Shown: positions 34,734 through 43,652, numbered from the stretch's first letter. The stretch is 64,000 nt of DNA from Lysobacterales bacterium (GCA_013001885.1 JABDLD010000032.1:1-64000); one strand, 5' to 3'. Made by a program: numbers and translations. Notes: generated by a model from the letters alone, not told the origin.

Positions 34734-35552
34734 CTAAAACCGTTCCCACACGGGTGTCAGACGGCCGGGCAACGAGGGGAAACGACCCAGTTCCGCCCAA
34801 ACCCTTCCGGGTTCGTGAAAATCGGAACCACAGGACGCCAACATTTCGTTCTCCGCACATAACTGTGCCATACCAGCGGTTTGATGCGGTAACTGCTTGC
34901 CGGAAACCACCTCCAAACCCTGCCCGCCTTCCCGCACGAAGGCCTCCAGCAAACGCTTCAGCCGGGTTCGGGTCATTTTGTATTTCAGCGGATGCGCCAG
35001 CACGGCGATGCCGTTCGCATCGCGGATCCACTGAATGACCTGAGGCAAGTCCGCCCAGTGCTGCCTTACATCGCCGGCTTTGCCGTCACCGAGGTACTTT
35101 TTGAACGCGGCCTGCATGGATTTGACCTGGCCACTTTCGACCAGGTATTGCGCGAAGTGCGGGCGGCCGATGTAGTGACCGGCAGAATGCCTGGCTGCTC
35201 CATCGAATGCATCCCTGATGCCCTGCTTTTCCAGATTCGCTCCAATCCGCTGTGCCCGTTCCAGGCGAGCTTTGCTCTGGAAACGAACACCCGTTCTGAT
35301 GGCGTCGCTGTCCAGGTCAATGTTCAAACCCAAAACGTGGATACCGGTGTGTTCCCACTGAGTGGAAAACTCGATTCCGGCGATCAGCGCAACACTCTCT
35401 TCATGTGGCCCCAAATCACGGTAGGCATCGACCGTATCGTGATCGGTTATGGCAAGTGTTTCGACTCCGTTCTCGACGGCCCGCTGAATCAGCGCGGCAG
35501 GATTGAGCGCACCATCTGAACACGCGGTATGTGAATGTAAATCAATGTTCAT
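34734..35552 (-). CDS. PHP-domain phosphoesterase (YciV/RNase AM-like)
   Basis: The 272-residue PHP protein has the metal motifs IDLHSHTACSDG (HxH), LAITDHDTVDAY and IAGIEFSTQW, then GRPHFAQYLVESG, VLAHPLKYK and CGSDFHEPGRVW. It matches the TrpH/YciV group, in which E. coli YciV (RNase AM) matures 5' ends of rRNA and acts on 3',5'-nucleoside bisphosphates. Length fits. It is convergent with the fused transporter gene and 4 bases from the DUF885 gene's stop, so it could be the first gene of a tight run, but all three lie on the minus strand and transcription runs from the peptidase genes toward it. Confidence 0.9.
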   Translation of the reverse strand: MNIDLHSHTACSDGALNPAALIQRAVENGVETLAITDHDTVDAYRDLGPHEESVALIAGIEFSTQWEHTGIHVLGLNIDLDSDAIRTGVRFQSKARLERAQRIGANLEKQGIRDAFDGAARHSAGHYIGRPHFAQYLVESGQVKSMQAAFKKYLGDGKAGDVRQHWADLPQVIQWIRDANGIAVLAHPLKYKMTRTRLKRLLEAFVREGGQGLEVVSGKQLPHQTAGMAQLCAENEMLASCGSDFHEPGRVWAELGRFPSLPGRLTPVWERF

Positions 35553-35555
35553 TGA

Positions 35556-37271
35556 CTAATCCGGTGATTCGGATTCAGGCATCGGCTCTCGCTGCCAGAA
35601 TATCCGCACCTCGTCGTCAAGGCCGGTCATCTCCCAACGCGCCAGCGACAGCTGCAATCGGCCGTTTGACATGAGCTCGTCGTGGAACGCACGCAAATCA
35701 AACGCATCCCCCAATTGCCGTTTGCGATCAGCCAGCAATCGCTGCATTTGCAAGGCACCAACCGTGTAGCCTATGCCATAACCGGGTGGGCGACGCAGGT
35801 AAATTTCAGCATCTACGCGGGCCACGTTCCGGTCCAGGTACGGAACCCGGGGCAGCCAGTAATCAACGACCTGATCAACCGTCATCTGCCGGGTCTGCAG
35901 CCAGACGTCCGCCGGGACCCGGGCGGCACGAAAGATTCCAAAGATCTGTATCAGCTCACGCACGCGGGGCCGGTCCTCGAAAAGTCCAGCCTGCAGCATG
36001 GCTTCTTCCAGGTAGGTCGCCCAGCCCTCCGCCCGAACATCGCTGAAAATCTCCCCGCGCACGGGATCTGCATTTCTCGCCGCCATGATCGCATCGAACC
36101 GGTGTCCGGGAATCACCGCGTGCAGGTGGTCCGGCGATGGATCGCGGAACTGAATTTCTTCCCAGAAGTTACGTCCGCCCGGGCGCACGATCCACGGAGC
36201 GTTGGTGTCCAGTTCACCGATATCACCCGGCACGGTGATAATGTTTTGTTCCTGCAGAAAAGCCCTGATACGCCGATCGGTTTCGTCAATTCGCCGCTGG
36301 TATTCCGCAGCACTCGCGGCCGGCTCCAGTTCGGGAAACGCCCGGTTACGGTTTCTTTCCAGGGCGTAATCGGCCCACAGTCGATCCAGTTCGCGCCGGC
36401 CCAGCAGCACGAGTTCTTTCGACGTCCACGGCATCAGCTTCACGTGCTTCAGATACCAGTCGAATGCTTTTTCGCCGACGCCGGCCTGCGCCGTCCAGTC
36501 CGGGCGCCTGATCTCCATCCAGGCATCGAATGCCTGCACCGAGGCCCGGGCCGCAGCGATGTCTTCCAGCAATTCCGGCTGCACCGCCGCTCGCTCAATC
36601 AGGTCGTCGTACCAACCGAGCACACCCGCCGGCGGAACGGCACGATACGGAAAACCGTGGCCAACCCCATCGGCCTTATTCAGGTTGTGAATCGCCAGGT
36701 CGGCGTAATCGGCGGCTACATCATCCAGGTGCTTTTGCGCCTCTTCGACCAGCACGGGCACCGACCTGATCCTGGCGAGAAATTCTTCCCGTGCTTCACC
36801 TTCAACCGGCAGTTCAGTAAAGGTCACGCGCAACATGCGGTCCACGTAGAATCCCGGGTCCCGCGCCCAGGCCCGGATGCGCTGCAGGATAAAGCTCTGC
36901 TGGTCCAGACGGGAACGCACGGCCAGGTAATCCGCCTGTTGAGAGCGCTCCCAGGAAACCACGTTCATGTCTTCGAGGCGAGCCTGAAACCGACCCAGTT
37001 GCTCCAACTGGCCGGCTATGCTCTGCCTGCTGTGATCCGTGATCGGTTCGATGGCCCGGCCGGAATCGTCGCGGATGATCCGGCGGGCTCGTTGGTCATT
37101 CCCCTCGACGAACTGATGAAATTCCCCGAATAACTCAACCAGGTCCGCATAATTGCCCCGGCCGGCCGGGATTTGCTCAGCCGAAGTTTGCGCCTGGCTG
37201 ATACCGGCAAAGCTGCACAGGAAGAGCGTCGCCACAAACAACCAGCAGCTTCGCTTTGGTCCGTCAATCAT
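35556..37271 (-). CDS. Exported DUF885-family peptidase-like protein with altered motif
   Basis: Start ATG 37271 (MIDGPKRSCWLFVATLFL) gives 571 residues with a Sec signal peptide. The long helical architecture matches DUF885, a gluzincin-like group. In the family the metal site reads HExxPGHH. Here the corresponding stretch is HLHAVIPGHRFD, so the second His position is kept but the Glu is Ala. EGWATYLEEAMLQAG, the downstream Glu motif, is present. The protein therefore may have lost hydrolase activity. It overlaps the upstream M1-like gene by 8 bases, implying translational coupling. Confidence 0.85.
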   Translation of the reverse strand: MIDGPKRSCWLFVATLFLCSFAGISQAQTSAEQIPAGRGNYADLVELFGEFHQFVEGNDQRARRIIRDDSGRAIEPITDHSRQSIAGQLEQLGRFQARLEDMNVVSWERSQQADYLAVRSRLDQQSFILQRIRAWARDPGFYVDRMLRVTFTELPVEGEAREEFLARIRSVPVLVEEAQKHLDDVAADYADLAIHNLNKADGVGHGFPYRAVPPAGVLGWYDDLIERAAVQPELLEDIAAARASVQAFDAWMEIRRPDWTAQAGVGEKAFDWYLKHVKLMPWTSKELVLLGRRELDRLWADYALERNRNRAFPELEPAASAAEYQRRIDETDRRIRAFLQEQNIITVPGDIGELDTNAPWIVRPGGRNFWEEIQFRDPSPDHLHAVIPGHRFDAIMAARNADPVRGEIFSDVRAEGWATYLEEAMLQAGLFEDRPRVRELIQIFGIFRAARVPADVWLQTRQMTVDQVVDYWLPRVPYLDRNVARVDAEIYLRRPPGYGIGYTVGALQMQRLLADRKRQLGDAFDLRAFHDELMSNGRLQLSLARWEMTGLDDEVRIFWQREPMPESESPD

Positions 37272-38682
37272 ACTGCAGCTGTTCTTCCAGACGCATGATG
37301 GATGTCCGTATTCGGCTGCCCGGAGCCCGGTGATCCAGTGAGACCATCCCGGTTTCAGCAACCAGCCCGAGGTAATCGTAAACCGGCCCGACATCCGGAA
37401 AATTCTCATCTGGCACGTGCTCCCGGTAAAGGTTGGAAAAAACATGATAGCCGGTCAGACGATCGAGCTCAGCAAATAGTTCCCGAGCGCTCCAGCTTCT
37501 GCCCGGATCAAAACAGCATGCCTGAAGATTAGCGAGAGCCGAGTCCAGAGACTGTCGGCCGCTGGAGCGCATACGCAACTGGGTGTCGGCTTTCAACATC
37601 ATCGCTGCACCGCTCCAGTACACGCGCATCACGTTACCCCAGCCGCCCCGGGTGGCGGCCGCAAGATCGACCCCGTCCCGGGTTGCCGCCTGGCCTCTCT
37701 GAAATCCTCCGTGGAGTTTCTGCCAGGCTTCGCGCTCACTCAGACGTCCGTCACGGGCGCGCAGCACACTCTGATAATACGAGGCGAGGCCCTCGGAAAG
37801 CCAGCGGTCGGCACTGGAAACAGCCGGCAGTAAAAGGTGGCTGAATTCATGGGTGGCGGTCCAGTCCTCCCTCAGGCTGGACAGGTCCAGGGTTTCGTCT
37901 ACGAAAAACTCCACCGCGGGCCCGCCGCCCCGGATGACGTGAGCCCAGGGTACGACCTCGCGCTGCGGGCCAACCGGCACGACCAGGACCTGGGCTTCAG
38001 GCTGCGGGAACTTGCCGTAAACCGCGCCGACGCTGACGGCAGTTTCACCAATCCATTGCGCGAAGCGCTGCTGCTGTTGCTCACTGACCTCCCCAATAAC
38101 GGCCAGCCTCAGATGGGAATCCGCAACCGGTATCTCCCGGACCCTGAAGGTTCCAACCGCAATACGCGAAGTCCAGCTGGCCGGAGTTGCAGCCGGCCGG
38201 AAGCTCAAAAATGTGCCGTCTGAATCCGGATCCTGCGGCAGCTGTTGCCACGGCGCTGAAAGCGCAGCGCCCGGGGGTAATTCCACATCAATTTGAATAT
38301 TTCGCCTTTTGTCGTCACGCCAGAACCAGAGATTTCCGTTGCTCAGATAGGAGTCGCCCGCCGACAGCGCCAATCGGTGGCTCAATGCCTCTGCTGCCCG
38401 GCCCAGATCCACCTGCCATTTCAGACAGCTGTTGACCGGCAGCTCGGGAACCCGCATCCGGCCATAACGGTGCGGTGGATCAAAAGGCTGCCCATTGGCC
38501 AGCAAATAGTCGACGAAGGGTTCGGCTTCGTCGCTGCGATAAAGGTATTCTGGCGGCGCACCGTCGTAGCAGGCTTCGACCGAGACCGTATCCAGATTCT
38601 TCGAAAAAACCACGTGGTAACGGTCTCCGGCGTGCAGCAGAGTGGGAAGTACAAGAAGTGCTGACCATACGATTTTCAGCAT
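37264..38682 (-). CDS. Exported M1/M61-like zinc metallopeptidase
   Basis: This 472-residue protein has a Sec signal peptide (VWSALLVLPTLLHAG) and begins at ATG 38682. An N-terminal beta-sandwich precedes the gluzincin site ATHEFSHLLLP with a second Glu in LSEGLASYYQ (HExxH, 14 residues, then E). This is a shorter spacing than M1's usual 18, as in M61-like members. A C-terminal helical part (YRVYWSG-like AAMMLKAD) follows. Such enzymes clip N-terminal residues from peptides in the periplasm. It is the first gene of an overlapping pair with the DUF885 gene. A longer frame starts at 38745 but would place the signal internally. Confidence 0.82.
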   Translation of the reverse strand: MLKIVWSALLVLPTLLHAGDRYHVVFSKNLDTVSVEACYDGAPPEYLYRSDEAEPFVDYLLANGQPFDPPHRYGRMRVPELPVNSCLKWQVDLGRAAEALSHRLALSAGDSYLSNGNLWFWRDDKRRNIQIDVELPPGAALSAPWQQLPQDPDSDGTFLSFRPAATPASWTSRIAVGTFRVREIPVADSHLRLAVIGEVSEQQQQRFAQWIGETAVSVGAVYGKFPQPEAQVLVVPVGPQREVVPWAHVIRGGGPAVEFFVDETLDLSSLREDWTATHEFSHLLLPAVSSADRWLSEGLASYYQSVLRARDGRLSEREAWQKLHGGFQRGQAATRDGVDLAAATRGGWGNVMRVYWSGAAMMLKADTQLRMRSSGRQSLDSALANLQACCFDPGRSWSARELFAELDRLTGYHVFSNLYREHVPDENFPDVGPVYDYLGLVAETGMVSLDHRAPGSRIRTSIMRLEEQLQYD

Positions 38683-38769
38683 GATGTGTTTCGACCGTCC
38701 TGATTCGGAAAACCCATGCTCAGAGCATGCCAGAGACAGCATCAATTTTTGGTGAATTTTACGCGCCCC

Positions 38770-38799
38770 AAAAAAAGGGGCAGACCGCAGTCTGCCCCT
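38770..38799 (-). terminator. Rho-independent terminator of isocitrate lyase
   Basis: On the minus strand AGGGGCAGAC-TGCG-GTCTGCCCCT forms a perfect 10-bp stem with a 4-base loop, immediately followed by a run of six T residues. It lies 26 bases after the aceA stop. It also separates aceA from the next minus-strand gene. Confidence 0.92.
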
Positions 38800-38824
38800 C
38801 GTTGCGCTCTGAACCGTTTAACGA

Positions 38825-40420
38825 TCAGGCAAACTGGTTCATGGTGTTGTCTTCGCCAGCCGCTTTCAGAGCGGCTTCCCCGGCAAAGTATTCCTTGTGG
38901 TCGTCACCGATGTCGGAACCCGACATGTTCTGGTGTTTAACACAGGCGATACCGCGGCGAATCTCCTCCCGTTGAACATGGGCCACATAACCCAGCATGG
39001 CCTGGTCGCCAAAATACTCTTTCGACAGGATGTCTGTTGACAATGATGCAGTGTGATACGTCGGCAAGGTGATCAGGTGATGGAAAATACCGGCTTCACG
39101 GGACGAATCAGCCTGGAAGGTGCGGATCTTTTCATCAGCGACCCTCCCCAATTCGCTGTCATCGTATTCTACCTTCATCAGGTGTGCACGATCATAGGCT
39201 GATACATCCTTCCCTTCTTTGGTCCAGGCATCGTAAACCTGCTGGCGGAAATTCAGCGTCCAGTTGAATGACGGGCTGTTGTTGTAAACCAGCTTGGCGT
39301 TGGGGATGACCTCCCGCACGCGTTTGATCATGCCGCCGATCTGACCGATGTGCGGTTTTTCGGTTTCGATCCAGATCAAGTCAGCGCCGTTTTGCAGTGA
39401 TGTGATGCTGTCAAGTACGCAACGGTCCTCACCGGTGCCATCGCGGAAATGGAACAGGTTGGACGGCAGGCGCTTCGGACGCAATAGCTTGCCGTCACGG
39501 TTCAGCACGACATCGCCATTGTTCATCTCCTCCGGCGAAATTTCTTCGCAGTCGAGGAACGAGTTGTATTGATCGCCCAGATCACCCGGCTCATGGGTCA
39601 CGGCGATTTGCTTGGTCAGACCAGCGCCGAGTGAATCGGTGCGGGCCACGATGATGCCGTTGTCGACACCCAGTTCAAGAAAAGCGTAACGGCAGGCGTT
39701 GATCTTGGCCAGGAAGTCGGCGTGCGGAACGGTGACCTTCCCGTCCTGGTGACCGCATTGCTTCTCGTCTGAAACCTGGTTTTCGATTTGCAGGCAGCAG
39801 GCGCCGGCTTCAATCATTTTCTTGGCCAGAAGATAGGTCGCTTCAGCGTTGCCAAAGCCGGCGTCAATGTCGGCGATGATCGGCACCACGTGGGTCTCGT
39901 AGTTATCGATCTGCTTTTGGACTCCGGCAGCTTTCACGGTGTCTCCGGCTCCGCGGGCGGCATCAAGTTCGCGGAACAGTCCGCCCAGTTCTCGGGCATC
40001 GGCCTGCCGCAGGAAGGTGTACAGTTCTTCGATCAGGTCGGGAACAGACGTTTTCTCATGCATCGACTGGTCCGGCAAGGGGCCAAATTCACTGCGCAAA
40101 GCAGCCACCATCCAACCGGACAGGTACAGATATTTCTTCCTGGTGCCGCCGAAATGTTTTTTGATGGAGATCATCTTCTGCTGGCCGATAAAACCATGCC
40201 AGCAGCCCAGCGATTGGGTGTACTGGGAAGAATCTGCGTCGTATTCATCCATATCTCGCCGCATAATATCGGCCGTGTACCGGGCAATATCGAGACCGGT
40301 TTTGAATCGGTTTTGGGCACGCATGCGAGCAGCGGATTCAGGCGAAATGGCATCCCAGGAGCCGCCAGCAGCTTTTACTACGCCTTCCAGAGACGCGATG
40401 TCGTCGGTGTATTTTGACAT
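38825..40420 (-). CDS. aceA: Isocitrate lyase
   Basis: The 531-residue enzyme cleaves isocitrate to succinate and glyoxylate in the glyoxylate bypass, allowing growth on acetate or fatty acids. The catalytic motif is SDEKQCGHQDGKVTVPH (KxCGH), with IIADIDAGFGNAEATY, ARTDSLGAGLTKQ and the C-terminal HQNMSGSDIGDDH also conserved. It is the longer Pseudomonas-type form. No malate synthase (aceB/glcB) is in the window. It diverges from a LysR-type regulator at 40608 with a 187-base AT-rich gap and ends in a strong terminator. Confidence 0.97.
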   Translation of the reverse strand: MSKYTDDIASLEGVVKAAGGSWDAISPESAARMRAQNRFKTGLDIARYTADIMRRDMDEYDADSSQYTQSLGCWHGFIGQQKMISIKKHFGGTRKKYLYLSGWMVAALRSEFGPLPDQSMHEKTSVPDLIEELYTFLRQADARELGGLFRELDAARGAGDTVKAAGVQKQIDNYETHVVPIIADIDAGFGNAEATYLLAKKMIEAGACCLQIENQVSDEKQCGHQDGKVTVPHADFLAKINACRYAFLELGVDNGIIVARTDSLGAGLTKQIAVTHEPGDLGDQYNSFLDCEEISPEEMNNGDVVLNRDGKLLRPKRLPSNLFHFRDGTGEDRCVLDSITSLQNGADLIWIETEKPHIGQIGGMIKRVREVIPNAKLVYNNSPSFNWTLNFRQQVYDAWTKEGKDVSAYDRAHLMKVEYDDSELGRVADEKIRTFQADSSREAGIFHHLITLPTYHTASLSTDILSKEYFGDQAMLGYVAHVQREEIRRGIACVKHQNMSGSDIGDDHKEYFAGEAALKAAGEDNTMNQFA

Positions 40421-40500
40421 GGTCGATCCTCTTTACTTATTGAAATATAAGTGAATTTTTTGTGCGGGAGTTCTTGCAAACTGACCGCAGTCTAGCTACT

Positions 40501-40538
40501 CTGAATAAATTTAGCTAATCAATGATCATTATATTCAG
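40501..40538. promoter_or_regulatory. Candidate operator between aceA and the LysR gene
   Basis: CTGAATA (40501) and its complement TATTCAG (40532) form an inverted repeat separated by 24 bases of AT-rich sequence that includes TTAGCTAATC and ATGATCAT. TAGCTA also occurs twice, 11 bases apart, near here. The spacing fits a LysR-family site next to the divergently read regulator. This is a candidate only. Confidence 0.3.
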
Positions 40539-40607
40539 CATTTGTTGCATGAATACCTGTCAGGGTAAACACCATCAAGTGCGGGAACCTTCCAATAGTA
40601 GTATGAA

Positions 40608-41546
40608 ATGAACATCAAGAGCATTGACCTAAATCTGCTTGTCTACCTGGATGTCCTGCTGCGCACGCGCAACGTCACCCGTGCCGCCGAAAGTCTTGGA
40701 ATCAGCCAACCTGCTATGAGCAACGGCCTGCGGCGTTTGCGAACCCTGTTTTCCGATCCGTTGCTGGTGCGGACCAGCGATGGGATGAGTCCAACGGAGC
40801 GCGCAGAACAGTTGCAACCCCTGGTGCGCGAAATCGTGGCCTCAGTGGAAAAAGCGGTCGAACCGGACAAGGGTTTCGATGCGTCGAACTCGGAGCGGGT
40901 ATTCAGGATCTCTGTCAGCGACTACAGTGAATCAACCCTGTTGCCTCATCTGCTGCGGCGAATTCGATCCGAGGCGCCCAACATCACGCTGGATATCCTG
41001 ACCCCAAGCGACGTGAGCTTTGAGGACGTCGAACGGGGTAATGTCGATCTCGTGATCAATCGTTTCGACGCGCTGCCGCAGTCTTTTCACCAGCGCACGA
41101 TCTGGACAGACGATTTTTCTTGCCTGATCAGTCACAACAATCCGATCCGGCGCGACTTCAGCCTGGAAAACTACCTCGAAGCCAGCCACGTCTGGGTCAG
41201 CAAAACCGGTATGGGGATTGGTGTCGGGGTGGAACCGGGCGCCAGTGAACAATTGGGCTGGGTCGACGACGCGCTTTCCAAATTGGGGGAAAAGCGCCGT
41301 ATCCGGGTTTTTACCCGCCACTACCATTCGGCCATGCAGCTGGCGGAATTGCGCGATCTGATCATTACGCTGCCGACCAAAGCAGCCAAGCTGATGAAAG
41401 ACGACCCGGCGGTCATCATCCTGCCGCCGCCCTTTGATATTCCGAAAATCGAGTTGAAAATGGCGTGGAGTCCGCTGTTGCAGGCTAACCCGGCACACCG
41501 GTGGCTCAGGCGCCTGTTTTCAGAAGTCGCCCATGACCTGCTTTAG
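40608..41546 (+). CDS. LysR-family transcriptional regulator
   Basis: The 312-residue protein has an N-terminal winged helix-turn-helix (residues 5-65: LDVLLRTRNVTRAAESLGISQPAMSNGLRRLR) and a C-terminal periplasmic-binding-like effector domain (about 90-300). The opening DLNLLVYLDVLL is typical of the NodD/LinR-like branch. The ligand is unknown. Divergence from aceA suggests control of the glyoxylate bypass or of its own gene, which is inference. There is no obvious amino-acid-specific feature in the effector domain. Confidence 0.93.
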   Translation: MNIKSIDLNLLVYLDVLLRTRNVTRAAESLGISQPAMSNGLRRLRTLFSDPLLVRTSDGMSPTERAEQLQPLVREIVASVEKAVEPDKGFDASNSERVFRISVSDYSESTLLPHLLRRIRSEAPNITLDILTPSDVSFEDVERGNVDLVINRFDALPQSFHQRTIWTDDFSCLISHNNPIRRDFSLENYLEASHVWVSKTGMGIGVGVEPGASEQLGWVDDALSKLGEKRRIRVFTRHYHSAMQLAELRDLIITLPTKAAKLMKDDPAVIILPPPFDIPKIELKMAWSPLLQANPAHRWLRRLFSEVAHDLL

Positions 41547-41573
41547 ACCGCGCCTGGATTTCCTTTCAGAAGA

Positions 41574-42341
41574 TTAGTTCCCGCTGTGCCCGATGGCCTC
41601 GGCAGCCCAGACCGCCGCACCCGATATGCCCGCCTCGTTGCGCATCTTTGCCGGCACCACAGCCGTGCGTTTAAGCGGGTAGCCGGGTAAAAACTTATGG
41701 TGTTTTGCACTGACGCCGCCGCCGATAATGATCAGGCTCGGTGAGAACACATGTTCCACATGGAGACAGAATTCATTCAGCCGGGCGCCGTATTCACTCC
41801 AGCTCAGGACCTGCTCTTTCTTGATTCTCTGGGCCATGTACTGCTCGACGACCTCATCATGGCCGGGAAGGTAAATCTTGCCGATCTCGAGATTGGGCAC
41901 CAGTCGCCCGTCCATGAACAGTCCGCCGCCGACCCCCGTCCCCAGGGTCACGGTGATGACCACACCGTCCACGTTCCTGCCGGCGCCAAACCGCATCTCC
42001 GCCAGGCCGGCGGCGTCGGCGTCGTTCAGAACCGTTGCGGCGCATCCAGTCGCTTCTGAGAAAATACCGTCAATGGATTCACCCACCCAGCCGGGCACGT
42101 GGTGTGCGGTTGGGGCCGTCAGTACCACGCCACTGGCGACTGCTGCCGGAAAGCCGATACCCAGGGGCCCGCTGTAGTCAAATTTTTCGACCAGCCGGGC
42201 GATGGTCTTCGCAACCGACTCGATTTTGAATGAAGACGGAGTCCTGATCCGGATTCGCTCAGTGACCAGTTCACCCGTTTCCAGGTCTACCAGCGCGCCT
42301 TTGATCCCGCTTCCGCCTACGTCTATTCCCAGTGCCTGCAT
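41574..42341 (-). CDS. ppgK: Polyphosphate glucokinase (ROK family)
   Basis: This 255-residue ROK-fold enzyme phosphorylates glucose using polyphosphate (and usually ATP). Key stretches are the N-terminal phosphate loop LGIDVGGSGIKGALVD, LGIGFPAAV, the catalytic Asp region VLNDADAAGLAEM, TLGTGVGGGLFMDGRLVPNLEIG and IIIGGGVSAKHHKFLP. The last two are the PPGK-specific variants of the ROK motifs. Length matches the family. The enzyme is best known in Actinobacteria, and its presence here is less common. It is convergent with the LysR gene. Confidence 0.9.
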   Translation of the reverse strand: MQALGIDVGGSGIKGALVDLETGELVTERIRIRTPSSFKIESVAKTIARLVEKFDYSGPLGIGFPAAVASGVVLTAPTAHHVPGWVGESIDGIFSEATGCAATVLNDADAAGLAEMRFGAGRNVDGVVITVTLGTGVGGGLFMDGRLVPNLEIGKIYLPGHDEVVEQYMAQRIKKEQVLSWSEYGARLNEFCLHVEHVFSPSLIIIGGGVSAKHHKFLPGYPLKRTAVVPAKMRNEAGISGAAVWAAEAIGHSGN

Positions 42342-42444
42342 GAGTTCTCCGGGGTTATTGCCAGCACGTGTATCCTACATGGGATCGCAGCGCATGCGAA
42401 CATCCACAACCGTTGTGACTGGATCGGGTAAAGGAGAGAGAAAC

Positions 42445-42957
42445 ATGTGGAATTTGACAGGAAAAAAGCGGCCGCCCTTTGCCGAGACCCCGTCAGACGG
42501 GCAGGAGTCGGTGTGGGACTATCCCCGCCCGCCCAGCCTGCGGCCAGACCCGCGCCGGGTTGAAGTGAAAAGCGACGGCCGGCTGATTGCGAGTTCGAAC
42601 CGGACAGTTCGGATCTGCGAGACCGCGAGCCCGCCCACGTTTTACATTCCCCCGGAAGACGTCAACCGGGATTTGCTCTCGGCACTGGACAGCAGCTCCT
42701 ATTGCGAATGGAAAGGCACAGCAAGCTACTGGGGCTTACAGTCGAAACCCGGCGCCGGGCCCGTGGGCTGGAGTTACGCCAGGCCCCGGCACCCCTTTGT
42801 GAAAATAACGGATTATGTCTCCTTCTACCCGGGCCGGGTTGAATGTCACGTCGATGGTGAACGCGTCCGCCCTCAGCCCGGCGGCTTTTACGGCGGCTGG
42901 ATTACCGATGAAATCATCGGCCCGTTTAAAGGCGAGCCCGGGACGGGACACTGGTAG
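42445..42957 (+). CDS. DUF427 domain protein
   Basis: ATG 42445 follows GGAGAGAGAA and gives 170 residues. The DUF427 core is at about 40-130 (ASSNRTVRICETASPPTFYIPPEDV, then YCEWKGTASYW, and FVKITDYVSFYPGRVECHVDGE). The ending GFYGGWITDEIIGPFKGEPGTGHW is conserved in relatives. A longer frame from 42202 overlaps ppgK antisense and is rejected. The domain's biochemical function is not established. It stands alone, divergent from ppgK. Confidence 0.85.
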   Translation: MWNLTGKKRPPFAETPSDGQESVWDYPRPPSLRPDPRRVEVKSDGRLIASSNRTVRICETASPPTFYIPPEDVNRDLLSALDSSSYCEWKGTASYWGLQSKPGAGPVGWSYARPRHPFVKITDYVSFYPGRVECHVDGERVRPQPGGFYGGWITDEIIGPFKGEPGTGHW

Positions 42958-42991
42958 AATCCCGGCCCCCCTGGCGGGCATTGAACTGTTT

Positions 42992-43558
42992 TCAGCCGGG
43001 TTCTTCGCCGGCAGAAGGCAGCGGATAAAATGCGATCAGGGCACCGGCTTCCAATGAGCCTTCTCCTGCCTCGTCACCGTCTTCCTGCACGGCTTCAACC
43101 CACTCGAACAGTTGGCGCTGCAGTTCGCCCAACTGTTCAGCGGATCCCCTCATCCGTATTTTTACCAAGGTCGCCTGCACGGGGTCCCCGTCACTCATTG
43201 ATTTGATGGCGTCAACGACTTCGAGCTCGCTGGAGCGAAACAGGTCAACAACGGAATCGTACTCCCCGTCAGATCCTTCAGCGAACAGCGAATGATCCAC
43301 TTCAAACCGCTTGCCAACCGCCTGGAAATGCCGCTCGACCGTTCCGCGCTTCTGTTTCTCTCGTGTAATCTCCAGCAGCCCGGCGTCGTACAGCGCATCT
43401 ACATGCCGATAAAGCTTGGTCACCGGCTCTTTGAGTGTCTTTGCGACTTCCTTGGTAGTCCGCTCACCCTCGGCGAAGGCCTGCAAAATGCTCAGTTTGA
43501 ATGGATCAGAAAGCAAGCGAACCTGCTTCAGGTTATTGATTTTATGAATATCTTTCAT
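42992..43558 (-). CDS. ArsR-type winged-helix transcriptional regulator
   Basis: The 188-residue protein has an N-terminal winged helix (residues 8-85: VRLLSDPFKLSILQAFAEGERTTKEVAKTLKEPVTKLYRHVDAL), the helix-turn-helix of ArsR/SmtB-like repressors. No metal-binding CxC or His pair is seen. The C-terminal half is helical and may bind a ligand or dimerise. It diverges from the CPBP protease gene, and three GTGAATA half-sites lie between them. It most likely autoregulates and controls the protease gene. Confidence 0.87.
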   Translation of the reverse strand: MKDIHKINNLKQVRLLSDPFKLSILQAFAEGERTTKEVAKTLKEPVTKLYRHVDALYDAGLLEITREKQKRGTVERHFQAVGKRFEVDHSLFAEGSDGEYDSVVDLFRSSELEVVDAIKSMSDGDPVQATLVKIRMRGSAEQLGELQRQLFEWVEAVQEDGDEAGEGSLEAGALIAFYPLPSAGEEPG

Positions 43559-43591
43559 TCAGAAAGCTCTCGCTGAAAATTTTACTTGATT

Positions 43592-43634
43592 ATTCATGCT
43601 TACGTGAATATTATTATTCACGACAAAGTGAATA
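43592..43634. promoter_or_regulatory. GTGAATA repeated operator between ArsR and CPBP genes
   Basis: The 94-base divergent gap holds GTGAATA at 43604, its complement TATTCAC at 43615 and GTGAATA again at 43628. Together with ATTCA at 43592 they give overlapping inverted repeats (GTGAATA-TTAT-TATTCAC is a perfect 7-bp dyad). Half-sites are spaced at 24 bases between direct copies. The likely reader is the adjacent ArsR-type protein. Confidence 0.6.
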
Positions 43635-43652
43635 TTCAGGATACCAAAAGTA

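Noticed and set aside
35682-37133. 483-codon plus-strand frame across the DUF885 gene
   Set aside because: Antisense shadow in GC-rich DNA; its composition is unlike a folded protein and the minus-strand gene has signal peptide and family motifs.
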